Assembly: GCF_029961155.1 (NCBI RefSeq)
Contig: NZ_JASBRH010000002.1
Span: 186,001-250,000, forward strand
Source of the DNA: Pontibacterium granulatum
GTDB lineage: Bacteria; Pseudomonadota; Gammaproteobacteria; Pseudomonadales; Balneatricaceae
Length of the DNA: 64,000 bases
Direction: 5' to 3'
Made by a program: the position numbers and the translations under genes. The notes below the pieces were generated by a model. It did not search any database, had not been told where the DNA came from, and saw only the letters and a program-made list of their open reading frames with translations. The first letter of the stretch is position 1; each line of letters begins with the position of its first letter. Shown piece by piece: positions 37,284 to 45,753 of this stretch.

Positions 37284-37565
37284 ATGTGTTTAGGAATTCC
37301 CGGCCAGATCGTTGAGATCAAAGACGCTGCTGAAGGCATGGCGATGGTCAATGTCTCCGGCGTGAAACGTGAGGTCAATCTGGGTTGTGTGCTGCCGGAA
37401 GACGGCAATCTGGACGCGTTGATTGGCCGCTGGACGCTGGTCCACGTGGGCTTCGCCATGAGCCTGATCGATGAAGAGGAAGCGCAAAAGACACTGGAGA
37501 TTCTGGCTGAACTGGGCGAGCTACAGGAAGAGCTGGACGCCATGCAGAACAGCGAAGTTGATTGA
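37284..37565 (+). CDS. hypC: HypC maturation chaperone
   Basis: A 93-residue HypC with MCLGIPGQIVEI at the N-terminus, whose Cys2 binds HypD and the large subunit during Fe(CN)2CO delivery. VNLGCVLPE and GRWTLVHVGFAMSLIDEEEA are family-typical. It lies 29 bp after hupR. Its paralogue HupF is encoded at the start of this operon. Confidence 0.95.
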   Translation: MCLGIPGQIVEIKDAAEGMAMVNVSGVKREVNLGCVLPEDGNLDALIGRWTLVHVGFAMSLIDEEEAQKTLEILAELGELQEELDAMQNSEVD

Positions 37566-37579
37566 GAGGGTATTCAGAC

Positions 37580-38287
37580 ATGTCCGACAAGAACGATGCT
37601 AGCAATATGCTCGGTGCCCTCTATCCCTTTATGGGCAGTGAGCAGGGCGATAAGCCTGAAACCCGCGACAAAACGCAGGAACTGCTGGATTCGATCCAGC
37701 TGAAAACCGAAGAGAGCATCGCGGCTAAGCAGGCGTTCTTCGCCAAGTACAACACGGTGCTGGCAGATATCGCCCGGGCGATTGCCGAGTCCTACCGTAA
37801 CGGTGGACGTCTGATCACCGCCGGAAACGGTGGCTCCTCCTGCGATTCGGCGCACCTGGCGCTGGAGTTTATGCACCCGGTGACCGCAGGCCGTCCGGCA
37901 CTGCCGGCGATCAACCTGAGCCAGGACAACGCCATGCTGACCGCCGTCTCTAATGACATCGGATTCCAGCATGTGCTGCCACGCCAATTGCTGGCGCTGG
38001 CCAAACCGGAAGATGTGCTGGTGGTGTTCTCCACCAGTGGCAACTCACCCAACATCACCGCCGCCTGTGAAAAGGCGAAACAGCTGGGGCTGGTTGTGGT
38101 GGCGTTCTCCGGTGGTGATGGCGGCGAGCTAGCAACCAACAAAACGGTGGATCACTGCCTGATCGTTGAGACTGACAGCGTACACCGCATCCAGGAGTGC
38201 CACCTGGTGAGTTATCACATTCTTTGGGATCTGGTGCATACCCTGTTGGCGGACGAACGTGGTTTTATGGGCGAGCACGGTCGTTAA
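37580..38287 (+). CDS. GmhA-like SIS-domain sugar-phosphate isomerase in hyp operon
   Basis: A 235-residue SIS-fold protein resembling sedoheptulose-7-phosphate isomerase GmhA (192 residues in E. coli), with an extra ~40-residue N-terminus. Substrate-binding loops are present: GNGGSSCDSAHLALEF, VFSTSGNSPNI, and QECHLVSYHIL; the Glu and His at catalytic positions of GmhA are kept. ATG 37580 is preceded by GAGAGGG. It sits in the operon between hypC and hypD, where a lipopolysaccharide enzyme is unexpected. Its role in hydrogenase maturation is unknown; it could prepare or recycle a metabolite for ligand synthesis, but that is speculation. Confidence 0.85.
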   Translation: MSDKNDASNMLGALYPFMGSEQGDKPETRDKTQELLDSIQLKTEESIAAKQAFFAKYNTVLADIARAIAESYRNGGRLITAGNGGSSCDSAHLALEFMHPVTAGRPALPAINLSQDNAMLTAVSNDIGFQHVLPRQLLALAKPEDVLVVFSTSGNSPNITAACEKAKQLGLVVVAFSGGDGGELATNKTVDHCLIVETDSVHRIQECHLVSYHILWDLVHTLLADERGFMGEHGR

Positions 38288-38304
38288 TTGATCGATCGGT
38301 TTTG

Positions 38305-38390
38305 TGTTGGACATCACTGGCGTGATGGCCAACCTACTCCATTGGGTTAACACCGCCTGTAGGTTGGCCTTTGCGTAGCAAAGCCCAACA
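38305..38390. repeat. Paired palindromic repeat, left of hypDE
   Basis: Two inward-facing arms each read TGTTGG-hairpin-GCCAACCTAC. The left hairpin is CATCACTGGCGTGATG and the right, on the minus strand, CTTTGCTACGCAAAG. The same two arms recur at 40816-40893, so hypD and hypE are framed by two copies. It separates hypD from the upstream genes by 133 bp in an otherwise tight operon. Confidence 0.8.
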
Positions 38391-38420
38391 AATACTAAAA
38401 ATCTCTGTGAGCAAAGACAG

Positions 38421-39548
38421 ATGAAATTTGTAGACGAATTCCGTGATCCGGATATGGCGAAAGCGATTCTGGAGCGTATCCACACCCTGGTTGATGAGAT
38501 CCCGCAGGCGCAGGAGCGTCCGCTGCAGATTATGGAGGTTTGTGGTGGCCACACCCACTCTATCTTCCGCTACGGCCTCGAAGAGCTGTTGCCGGACAAG
38601 ATTGAGCTGGTGCACGGTCCGGGCTGTCCGGTCTGCGTGTTACCGATGGGACGTGTGGATGATTGTGTGGCGATTGCCGAGCAACCCGATGTGATCTTCA
38701 CCACGTTCGGGGATGCGATGCGCGTACCGGGTTCTAAGAAAAGTCTGCAACAGGCCAAAGCGGAAGGTTGTGATATCCGCATGGTCTACTCGCCGATGGA
38801 TGCACTGGCGCTGGCGCGTAAACACCCGGACAAAAAAGTGGTGTTCTTTGGTCTGGGCTTTGAAACCACCATGCCAAGCACTGCGCTGACTGTGAAGCAG
38901 GCAGAGAAGGAGGGGATCAAAAACTTCTATCTGTTCTGCAACCACATCACCATCATTCCAACCATCAAGGCAATTCTGGATTCGCCGGATATGTATATCG
39001 ACGGCTTCCTGGGACCGGGCCATGTGAGCATGGTGATCGGTCAGGCTCCGTACGAGTTTATTTCCGCCCAGTACAACCGTCCGCTGATCATCTCCGGCTT
39101 TGAACCGTTGGATGTATTGCAGTCCCTGTTGATGGTGCTGGAACAATTGAAAGCGGGCGAAGCCAAGATCGAAAACCAGTACAAACGCATTGTGCCGGAC
39201 GGCGGCAATATGCAGGCGCTGCGTGCCGTGTCCGATGTATTCGAGCTGCGTGAGTTCTTTGAATGGCGTGGACTGGGGTCCATCGACCACTCCGGAGTGC
39301 GTATTCGTGATGGTTATGCCCAGTACGATGCCGAGCGTGCCTTTGCCCTGCCAAACCTGAAGATCGCCGATCCGAAATCCTGCCAGTGCGGTGAGGTGCT
39401 GAAAGGGGTGATCAAGCCGTGGCAGTGCAAGGTGTTTGGCAAGCAGTGCACACCGGAAACGCCGATGGGCGCACTGATGGTTTCCACTGAAGGGGCCTGC
39501 TCAGCCTACTATAGCTACGGCAAGATCGACACCAAGAGCATCGCTTAG
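38421..39548 (+). CDS. hypD: HypD, Fe(CN)2CO scaffold
   Basis: A 375-residue HypD, the iron-sulfur protein on which the Fe(CN)2CO group is assembled together with HypC. Conserved pieces: MEVCGGHTHSIFRYGLEELL, GPGCPVCVLPMG, and the C-terminal cysteine set CQCGEVLKG, QCKVFGKQC and ACSAYY for the 4Fe-4S cluster. Length is normal. It is preceded by a palindromic repeat rather than tight spacing. Confidence 0.97.
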   Translation: MKFVDEFRDPDMAKAILERIHTLVDEIPQAQERPLQIMEVCGGHTHSIFRYGLEELLPDKIELVHGPGCPVCVLPMGRVDDCVAIAEQPDVIFTTFGDAMRVPGSKKSLQQAKAEGCDIRMVYSPMDALALARKHPDKKVVFFGLGFETTMPSTALTVKQAEKEGIKNFYLFCNHITIIPTIKAILDSPDMYIDGFLGPGHVSMVIGQAPYEFISAQYNRPLIISGFEPLDVLQSLLMVLEQLKAGEAKIENQYKRIVPDGGNMQALRAVSDVFELREFFEWRGLGSIDHSGVRIRDGYAQYDAERAFALPNLKIADPKSCQCGEVLKGVIKPWQCKVFGKQCTPETPMGALMVSTEGACSAYYSYGKIDTKSIA

Positions 39549-39570
39549 AAGCTACTGCGCTCGATCATAC

Positions 39571-39637
39571 GGCGTTAAGAATCAGCTCAAAATGCTCACC
39601 TACAATTGTAGGCTCCGCTTTTTCACCGATTCTCGCC
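39571..39637. repeat. Long interrupted palindrome between hypD and hypE
   Basis: Nested inverted segments share one centre: GGCG/CGCC outside, then GAATC/GATTC, AAAATGC/GCTTTTT (imperfect), and a perfect 14-base core CCTACAATTGTAGG at 39599-39612. The whole could fold as a ~67-base hairpin. No T-run follows on either strand. It is probably an extragenic repeat or a processing element within the operon. Confidence 0.6.
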
Positions 39638-39694
39638 TTGTCTGATCTTCGCTCGTAACGCTTTTATATCTAATGACAGTAACGAGATTTATCG

Positions 39695-40741
39695 ATGAGT
39701 AAACCACAACGTACCCTGAAAGCATCCACCATCACCATGGCGCACGGCGCGGGTGGCAAAGCGATGCGTGATTTGATCGAAGATGTGTTTGTGGGCACCT
39801 TTGATAATGAAAATCTCAACAAGCTGGAAGACCAGGCCCGCTTTGAACTGGCCGACCTGCAGGCACAGGGCCAGAAGCTGGCGTTTACCACCGACAGCTA
39901 TGTGGTGGATCCGGTGGAATTTCCAGGTGGTGATATCGGGACCCTGGCGGTGAATGGCACGGTTAACGATCTCGTCGTGTCTGGTGCAATTCCCAAGTAC
40001 CTTTCCTGCGGCATGATTCTGGAAGAGGGGCTGGAGGTGGAACTGCTGCGCCGCATCGTGACCTCCATGCGACAGGCAGCCGATGAAGCGGGTGTAACCA
40101 TCGTAACCGGTGATACCAAGGTGGTGCCGAAGGGCAAAGGTGACAAGGTCTTTATCAACACCACCGGTATCGGTGTGATACCAGCAGGTGTGGATATCTC
40201 TGCAGAGAACTGCAAACCGGGTGACAAGATTATCGTCAACGGTTTTGTCGGTGATCACGGTGCCGCAATCCTTAATGCCCGCGGTGATCTGGCACTGGAC
40301 GTAGAGCTGAAAACCGACTGTCAGCCGCTACACGGGTTGGTGCAGGCGATGCTGGAAGTCTGTCCGGAACTGCATGCGGTACGTGATGCCTCCCGGGGTG
40401 GTGTCGCAACCGTCCTGAACGAATTTGCGGAATCCTCAGAGGTATCGATTCGCCTGCTGGAGAACAAGATCCCGGTACGTGACGAAGTACGCGGCGTCTG
40501 CGAAATACTGGGCTTGGATGCGCTTTACTTTGCCAATGAGGGAAAACTGGTGGCGGTGGTGCCGGCTGAAAAAGCGAATGCTGTTCTGGACGTGATGCGC
40601 GCTCATCCTGCGGGTGAAGGCTCAGCGATCATCGGTGACGTTATTGAAGGTTATGCCGGACGGGTGCTGGTACAGACCGGCTTTGGTGGTGAACGTATTC
40701 TGGATATGCTGGTGGGCGAACAGCTGCCGCGCATTTGTTAA
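39695..40741 (+). CDS. hypE: HypE carbamoyl dehydratase
   Basis: A 348-residue HypE that converts a thiocarbamate on its C-terminal cysteine to thiocyanate, the source of cyanide ligands. The N-terminal MAHGAGGKAMRDLIEDVF and the C-terminal PRIC ending are exactly as expected. It works with HypF, which is encoded 26 kb away. The family's ATP-binding fold is seen in GDIGTLAVNGTVNDLVVSGA and the loop DASRGGVATVLNE. It is the last hyp gene of the operon. Confidence 0.97.
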   Translation: MSKPQRTLKASTITMAHGAGGKAMRDLIEDVFVGTFDNENLNKLEDQARFELADLQAQGQKLAFTTDSYVVDPVEFPGGDIGTLAVNGTVNDLVVSGAIPKYLSCGMILEEGLEVELLRRIVTSMRQAADEAGVTIVTGDTKVVPKGKGDKVFINTTGIGVIPAGVDISAENCKPGDKIIVNGFVGDHGAAILNARGDLALDVELKTDCQPLHGLVQAMLEVCPELHAVRDASRGGVATVLNEFAESSEVSIRLLENKIPVRDEVRGVCEILGLDALYFANEGKLVAVVPAEKANAVLDVMRAHPAGEGSAIIGDVIEGYAGRVLVQTGFGGERILDMLVGEQLPRIC

Positions 40742-40815
40742 GCAGCTCACTTCAGTACCTTTCCTTATTTCCCTCTCTGCCGTCCATAAAGGCGGCACCT
40801 TTCCCTATCTGATTG

Positions 40816-40893
40816 TGTTGGGCATCACTGACGTGATGGCCAACCTACGTTTATCCATAGCGTAGGTTGGCCTTTGCGTAGCAAAGCTCAACA
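40816..40893. repeat. Paired palindromic repeat, right of hypDE
   Basis: Second copy of the element at 38305: left arm TGTTGGGCATCACTGACGTG running into ATGGCCAACCTAC, right arm its CTTTGC/GCAAAG-type partner ending CTCAACA. Arms are nearly identical to the first copy while the spacer differs. It lies 75 bp after the hypE stop. Confidence 0.8.
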
Positions 40894-40922
40894 CCAGTGT
40901 GTTATTCAGGTGAGAAAAAGAC

Positions 40923-40950
40923 ACAAAAAAGTCGGGCTAAAAAGCCCGAC
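40923..40950 (-). terminator. Terminator for hupE
   Basis: On the minus strand GTCGGGC-TTTTTA-GCCCGAC is followed by TTTTTTG. It lies about 140 bp after the hupE stop. A second inverted repeat (GATCCCGGTCC/GGACCGG..CCGGGATC, 40980-41022) lies between. Confidence 0.75.
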
Positions 40951-40979
40951 AAAACGTGGGTGACAAAGCGTCAGAAGAT

Positions 40980-41022
40980 GATCCCGGTCCAGGGTTTTCA
41001 GATTGGGGACCGGGCCGGGATC
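40980..41022. repeat. Inverted repeat downstream of hupE
   Basis: GATCCCGGTCC at 40980-40990 faces GGACCGGGCCGGGATC at 41007-41022, giving a stem of about 11 bp with an internal bulge and a 16-base loop. It lies in the 3' region of the hupE transcript, just before the terminator; role unknown, possibly 3' end protection. Confidence 0.5.
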
Positions 41023-41088
41023 AAAAGAGCAGAACCTATCAATAACTCCTATGAGCACTCAGGCTATTGGGATTTATTCAAAGATTCC

Positions 41089-41664
41089 TTAGGCAGCCAG
41101 CAGAGTGGCGCCTGCAGCAGCGATTACCAGACCAGCCAGTTTGGCCAATGTTGGCAGTTGGGTTTTTACGGTGTTAGCTGCAATACCACCGCACAGGTGA
41201 AGCATCAGGCTAGAGCCGAGGAAGCCTGCTGCGAATAGGGTCATGGAAGAAGCTGCGGCCTCGGCGCCGTGCGCGTAGCCGTGGAACAGAGCGAATGCGC
41301 CACTCAGGCCCAGCGCGGCAGCTGCGGGGAGACGCGCTGCGGTTGCAATCAGCAGACCCAGCACCAATACAGAAGTTGCGATACCGCCTTCAACAACCGG
41401 CAGGTTGAACGCTGTCTGGCCCAGCAGGAATCCGGCAACCAATACCAGCATAAATGTCATCGGGATCTGGAAACGCAACTGACCTTTCTGCATTGTGGCC
41501 CAGAAACCCACCGCCAGCATTGCCAGCATGTGATCAAGGCCAACCAGAGGGTGAATCAGACCACTCAGCAGGCTGCTGTGTTCTGCAACAGTGGCAGTGT
41601 GTGCAACAGCGGAGGTGGATGTCAGGGCCAGCAGAGAGGCAACGGTGGCTACTTTAAGCTTCAT
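41089..41664 (-). CDS. hupE: HupE/UreJ nickel permease
   Basis: A 191-residue membrane protein of the HupE/UreJ family, which brings nickel into the cell for hydrogenase or urease. A signal peptide (STSAVAHT) precedes six membrane segments. The metal-binding motif HPLVGLDHMLAM near residue 38 and FALFHGYAHGAEA near 115 are conserved. It is the only hydrogenase gene on the minus strand, facing hypE. Its promoter must lie in the large gap 41665-42214. Confidence 0.93.
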   Translation of the reverse strand: MKLKVATVASLLALTSTSAVAHTATVAEHSSLLSGLIHPLVGLDHMLAMLAVGFWATMQKGQLRFQIPMTFMLVLVAGFLLGQTAFNLPVVEGGIATSVLVLGLLIATAARLPAAAALGLSGAFALFHGYAHGAEAAASSMTLFAAGFLGSSLMLHLCGGIAANTVKTQLPTLAKLAGLVIAAAGATLLAA

Positions 41665-42214
41665 ATTCGTTCTACCTTTTTATTCTGGTATATGTTCTGG
41701 GAATAATTTGGGTATAGATAAAATACCGTTTGCAAGCTTGGTGCCAGCTTTGGCTGTTATGAGGCCAAATAGCTAAAGGGGCCTGAAAACGGTGTCTGTA
41801 GGGATTCTGAGGCTAATTTGTCGCAGCGTCGAGACTTGGCGTAGAAGATGTTAGTGGAAAGTGGCTAACCACTTAGTGTGCAAACTGAACAGTCGTATTG
41901 ATTTTTCGGCGTTGATGCAGACGGTTGAAACTCTGTGGTAGGGGCCTGAAATTTGATTCGCTTGTCCAGTGTAGATGAAAATGTTTCTTATTGCGCGCAA
42001 AAGCGCTGAAGTGGTCGATAAAATACGATAAATTTATCTTATCTAGATGGGTAAAATTTTCTTTGTGTTTGTGGCGTTCTGCTCTACAATTCGCCCACCA
42101 AAAACAGTGTTTTTGTGCCTTAATTTACAGACTCTACGAACACCTTTTGTGCACCCTACAGAATGGGTTCGTAGGCCTCTAAAGCATTGATTTTCGTACT
42201 GGAGAGCACCCGAG
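41665..42214. promoter_or_regulatory. 550-bp divergent gap between hupE and speD
   Basis: No protein gene is supported here; the small open frames have no ribosome sites or recognisable products. The gap must hold the hupE promoter (left) and the speD promoter (right). Visible structure: a 12-base palindrome GATAAATTTATC (42027-42038) within a run of GATAA-like words, and a hairpin CAAAAAC-AGT-GTTTTTG (42099-42115). I could not identify a nickel or cobalamin riboswitch. The leader of speD may be long. Confidence 0.5.
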
Positions 42215-43027
42215 TTGGCATCAAACGGTAAAATTAAACTGCAGGGCTTTAACAACCTGACCAAAAGCCTCAGCTTCTGTATTTATGATGTTTGCTACGC
42301 AAAAACTGCGCAGCAGAAAGCAGAGTACATCGAGTACATCGATGAGCAGTACAACGCCGACCGTCTGACAGAGATTCTGACAGAGGTGTGCGACATTATT
42401 GGTGCTAACGTACTGAACGTTGCTCGCCAGGATTACGATCCTCAGGGTGCCAGCGTAACGATTCTGGTGGCTGAAGAGCCGATTAAAGATGCTGAGGCCG
42501 TGGATCAGACCGAGAAACCAGGCCCACTGCCGGACTCTGTGGTTGCGCATCTGGATAAGAGTCACATCTGTGTCCACACCTACCCGGAAGCGCACCCGGA
42601 CAACGGTATCTGTACTTTCCGTGCGGATATTGAAGTGTCTACCTGTGGTGTGATCTCTCCGCTGAAAGCGCTCAACTACCTGATCCACAAGTTGGAATCC
42701 GATATCGTCACCATCGATTACCGCGTGCGCGGTTTCACCCGTGACGTGGACGGCGTGAAGCACTATATCGATCACGACATCAACTCTATCCAGAACTTCA
42801 TCAGTGACGATATCCGCGATCTGTACAGCATGGTGGACGTGAACGTTTACCAGGAAAACATCTTCCACACCAAGATGATGCTGAACGACTACGACCTGAA
42901 CAACTACCTGTTCGGTACCACTACACAGGACCTGACCGGTAAGGAAGTGAGCGAGATTACCGAGCGTCTGTTTAAAGAGATGCGTGAAATCTTCTACGGT
43001 CGTAACCTGCCGGATATGACCGAATAA
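42215..43027 (+). CDS. speD: S-adenosylmethionine decarboxylase proenzyme
   Basis: A 270-residue SpeD that supplies decarboxylated AdoMet for spermidine synthesis. It is close to E. coli SpeD along its length. The chain cleaves itself between K115 and S116 in [14 protein letters not shown], and Ser116 becomes the pyruvoyl cofactor. The frame opens with TTG at 42215, preceded by GGAGAG; the N-terminal [17 protein letters not shown] aligns with the E. coli start, so TTG is the probable start codon. It is monocistronic, followed by a terminator. A rare start may keep expression low. Confidence 0.96.
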   Translation: MASNGKIKLQGFNNLTKSLSFCIYDVCYAKTAQQKAEYIEYIDEQYNADRLTEILTEVCDIIGANVLNVARQDYDPQGASVTILVAEEPIKDAEAVDQTEKPGPLPDSVVAHLDKSHICVHTYPEAHPDNGICTFRADIEVSTCGVISPLKALNYLIHKLESDIVTIDYRVRGFTRDVDGVKHYIDHDINSIQNFISDDIRDLYSMVDVNVYQENIFHTKMMLNDYDLNNYLFGTTTQDLTGKEVSEITERLFKEMREIFYGRNLPDMTE

Positions 43028-43054
43028 TTTGTTCAGGATATCAGCAGACTCTGA

Positions 43055-43079
43055 AAACGCGGCGTTGGCCGCGTTTTTT
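43055..43079 (+). terminator. speD terminator
   Basis: AAACGCGGC pairs with GCCGCGTTT around the loop GTTG, followed by TTT. It lies 28 bases after the speD stop. Confidence 0.9.
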
Positions 43080-43167
43080 GTGCCTGTATGCCAGCCAATT
43101 GATAACACGCCGAATGCAAATTTAGCTCCTACACTTGTAGTTGATACTGCAACCTGTGGAGCTGGCC

Positions 43168-43389
43168 ATGTTTCTCAAAGAGCTCAAGTATGGACATCTG
43201 ATCGAGGTGATGGATCTGAGTGAACTGTTCGATCCCTATAAGACACAACTGACGGGATGTTGCCACTATGGGGAGGAACTGCAGGAGGCGGAGCAATACG
43301 CCAAGCAGGCGTTGTCATTCCCGTCCGGTGAAGCCTTGCCTCGCTGCTGGGTCGATCCTCATTACAGAGACCACGAATTAGTACGTTGA
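43168..43389 (+). CDS. Small conserved hypothetical protein
   Basis: Starting at ATG 43168 (GGAG eight bases upstream) gives 73 residues: MFLKELKYGHLIEVMDLSEL at the front, GEELQEAEQYAKQALSF in the middle, and a well-formed LPRCWVDPHYRDHE near the end. Similar small proteins, as I recall, occur in Pseudomonas relatives, sometimes under doubtful enzyme names. No domain, membrane segment or signal is visible. Function unknown. It stands alone between the speD terminator and a convergent gene. Confidence 0.65.
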   Translation: MFLKELKYGHLIEVMDLSELFDPYKTQLTGCCHYGEELQEAEQYAKQALSFPSGEALPRCWVDPHYRDHELVR

Positions 43390-43411
43390 GTAACCCGTCA
43401 TCCGCAGTAAA

Positions 43412-43822
43412 TCATTTCACCTCAATGGTGATGCGCTCGGAGACGAGCGGCGGTTCATGGGGTTTGTGCTGGTGGTCTCCCAGAATCAGTTGCAATGTAT
43501 GTTGGCCGGGTGGCAGCGTGAGCGTGGTTTCCGTCTGACCACCACCGAAGTGTTTCACCTCTTTACCCAATGGCTGATCCAGCGGTGGCAGTTGTTCCAT
43601 ATCGACCAGCAGATGATGGTGGCCGGTCTTCTCCCGCTCAACGCCCGCCGGTGCGACACCCATGCCTCTGAGGCCAAACACAACTTTAAACGTTGAAGGC
43701 ACGGTAGCGCCATCGGTCGGAGTGACTATATAGGCCTGTGGTGCATGGCCATCGGCAAACAGGGTGCAGCTGAATACGAGGCTAGTGGAGGCGATGACTC
43801 CCCTGATGAATGCATGTTTCAT
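43412..43822 (-). CDS. DUF4399 exported protein
   Basis: A 136-residue protein with a signal peptide (cleavage near LFADG) and one small beta-rich domain with the DUF4399 pattern: PTDGATVPSTFKVVFGLRGMG, KTGHHHLLVD and LPPGQHTLQLILGDHQHKPH. The many histidines (HHH, DHQHKPH) could bind metal, but that is untested. It lies 16 bp downstream of the next minus-strand gene and may share its transcript. Confidence 0.8.
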   Translation of the reverse strand: MKHAFIRGVIASTSLVFSCTLFADGHAPQAYIVTPTDGATVPSTFKVVFGLRGMGVAPAGVEREKTGHHHLLVDMEQLPPLDQPLGKEVKHFGGGQTETTLTLPPGQHTLQLILGDHQHKPHEPPLVSERITIEVK

Positions 43823-43838
43823 GGATCTGTTCCCCTTG

Positions 43839-44213
43839 TTATTTGGCCATGGATTTAAGTGTCGATTTCTCAGTGTCCAGGGTGTGGGATGCTGCGTGGG
43901 CCTTTTCCAGTTTGCGTTTAATCGCGAGGTAGCGTGGGGTTAGCCCAATGTCTTCATAAATGGGTTCGCCATCTTCGATCCGAATCACTTTGGTACCCTG
44001 GCGATAGGGCATGGATGTTTCCACTTCCTGCAAGATCGTATGCAGGAGCGAAGTGATCAGTTCGTGTTTGTCCATATCAAACACACTGGCCAGTGCTTCG
44101 ATGCGGATCAGATCTTCGGTGCTGATCGGAAAGGTCACATCGGTAAGTGTGGCTTTGTGGTGGGCTTTTCGTTCAAGCTCTTCCAGCAGACGGGAGACAT
44201 GTACATTGGCCAT
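43839..44213 (-). CDS. Conserved hypothetical protein
   Basis: A 124-residue soluble, helical protein: NVHVSRLLEELERKAHHKAT, then ISTEDLIRIEALASVFDMDK, SMPYRQGTKVIRIEDGEPIYEDIGLTPRY and a basic C-terminal helix. Homologues in Pseudomonas are, to my memory, labelled as pilus-related, but nothing in the sequence supports that. GGAGG precedes the ATG. It probably forms an operon with the DUF4399 gene. Confidence 0.7.
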   Translation of the reverse strand: MANVHVSRLLEELERKAHHKATLTDVTFPISTEDLIRIEALASVFDMDKHELITSLLHTILQEVETSMPYRQGTKVIRIEDGEPIYEDIGLTPRYLAIKRKLEKAHAASHTLDTEKSTLKSMAK

Positions 44214-44396
44214 GTGCGACCTCCTTCAGGGACTCATGAAAATAGAATAGCTGAGAGGTTTTGAGTTTGCCTGAAATACGGGGGCTGCCCGCTTGTGTGC
44301 AGTTGCGAAAAGCCGTAGAAATCAGAGGTTTTTTTCAGGGGGGAATTTCTTTAGAATTGGCGCTCATTTTTTAAGCAGATTGTAAGGTTTTTCTCA

Positions 44397-44843
44397 ATGG
44401 CGAATATCAAGGTGCTGGTGGGCTCTACATACGGCAATGCTCAGCAGGTAGCGGAAGATTGTGCAGAGCAGTTGAACGGTCTGGGTCACAACACCGTAGT
44501 TCTGGCTGAACCTAAACTGGAAGAGGTTGTAGCAGACGACACAGAAGTTCTGCTGGTGTGCACCGCAACCATCGGTCTGGGTGAAATTCCAAACAATCTG
44601 ATGCCACTGTATTCCCAGCTGAAAGACCAGGCACCTCAGTTGTCTGAAAAACGTTACGGTTTGATCTCCCTGGGCGACAGCGGTTACCAAAACTTCGCCA
44701 ATGCGGGCAAACTGATGGACGAACTACTGCAGGAACTGCAAGTTCAGCGCGTAGGTGAGACTCTGGAAATCGACGCCTGTGAAACGCCTGATCCTGAAGA
44801 AGCGGCAAGCGAGTGGGTTTCTGCTTGGGCTGCACAGCTGTAA
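44397..44843 (+). CDS. Flavodoxin, MioC-like
   Basis: A 148-residue flavodoxin-fold protein. The FMN phosphate loop is GSTYGNAQQVAED near residue 9, and the isoalloxazine loops are CTATIGLGEIPNN and LGDSGYQNFANAGK. These small flavodoxins resemble MioC and diflavin-reductase FMN domains; electron partners are not encoded nearby. It has its own terminator 20 bases after the stop. Confidence 0.9.
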   Translation: MANIKVLVGSTYGNAQQVAEDCAEQLNGLGHNTVVLAEPKLEEVVADDTEVLLVCTATIGLGEIPNNLMPLYSQLKDQAPQLSEKRYGLISLGDSGYQNFANAGKLMDELLQELQVQRVGETLEIDACETPDPEEAASEWVSAWAAQL

Positions 44844-44862
44844 GCGATCTTCCCTGATAACG

Positions 44863-44893
44863 AAAAGCCTGAGCACTGCTCAGGCTTTTTTGT
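44863..44893. terminator. Terminator between flavodoxin and nfsA
   Basis: AGCCTGAGC-ACT-GCTCAGGCT with AAAA before and TTTTTT after. It can serve both the flavodoxin (plus) and, less well, the convergent nitroreductase gene. Confidence 0.9.
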
Positions 44894-44920
44894 TTTCGGA
44901 GTGTGAATATCAGAGGCTGA

Positions 44921-45658
44921 TTATTTCAGCAGGAAGCCACGCTCTTGGAGAAACGGCAGCATGTGTGGGCGAGATTCTTTCACCAGCATGCCGGAAATCT
45001 GTTCGCTCCAGGTCATATCTTTACCACCACCGGTACGGGTACGGTAGTACTCGCGCACGTGGGCGTCATATTCGGCGATGATTCCACGATCGTCTGCGTC
45101 GTTGTAGGTTTCCTGTTTCAGAACAACACTGACCGGCAGACGGGGTTTCACCTCCGGGTTCTGATCCGGGTAACCCAGGCACAAACCAAACACCGGATAC
45201 ACCAGATCCGGCAGTTCCAGCAGCCCTGCTACGTCTGCAATTTTGTTACGGAGACCACCGATGTATACGGTGCCCAGACCCAGAGATTCAGCGGCAACCA
45301 CCAGGTTTTGCGCGAACAGGCCGCAATCGAGAGATGCGGTGATGAACTGTTCGGTAAAGCCGGACTGCATCTGTGCATCGTGCATATCACACGCCAGTTG
45401 GTGGCGTTTCATATCGGCACAAAATACCAGGAACACAGGGGCCGATGCCACATACGCCTGACCACCTGCACACGCGGCTAGTTTTTCACGGGTCTCGCTA
45501 TTGCTCACCTGGATGACGGTGCACGCCTGAATAAAGCTTGAAGTAGACGCTGCCTGACCGGCTTCCACCAATGCTTCAACGGTGGACTGGTCGATGGACT
45601 GGTCGGTGAATTTGCGGATAGAGCGGTGTGATTTAAGCAGGTCGATAACAGCGTTCAT
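44921..45658 (-). CDS. nfsA: NfsA-like oxygen-insensitive nitroreductase
   Basis: A 245-residue FMN nitroreductase of the NfsA/FRP type that reduces nitroaromatics or quinones with NADPH. Signatures: HRSIRKFTDQSID with QAASTSSFIQACTVI (FMN phosphate contacts), AAESLGLGTVYIGGLRN and LPVFGLCLGYP-like VYPVFGLCLGYP. The C-terminal helix WSEQISGMLVKESRPHMLPFL is typical. It is monocistronic. Confidence 0.9.
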   Translation of the reverse strand: MNAVIDLLKSHRSIRKFTDQSIDQSTVEALVEAGQAASTSSFIQACTVIQVSNSETREKLAACAGGQAYVASAPVFLVFCADMKRHQLACDMHDAQMQSGFTEQFITASLDCGLFAQNLVVAAESLGLGTVYIGGLRNKIADVAGLLELPDLVYPVFGLCLGYPDQNPEVKPRLPVSVVLKQETYNDADDRGIIAEYDAHVREYYRTRTGGGKDMTWSEQISGMLVKESRPHMLPFLQERGFLLK

Positions 45659-45753
45659 GGTGTTCTCTGATTCTGGTTCCGTTAATGGGCGGAAACCTTA
45701 GCAAGTTAAATTTCGGATGAACAGACATCGAGAGTAGGGATATTGCCCATCCT

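Noticed and set aside
41665-42214. Nickel/cobalt or cobalamin riboswitch before hupE
   Set aside because: None of the conserved words of those classes could be found on either strand; only simple palindromes are visible.
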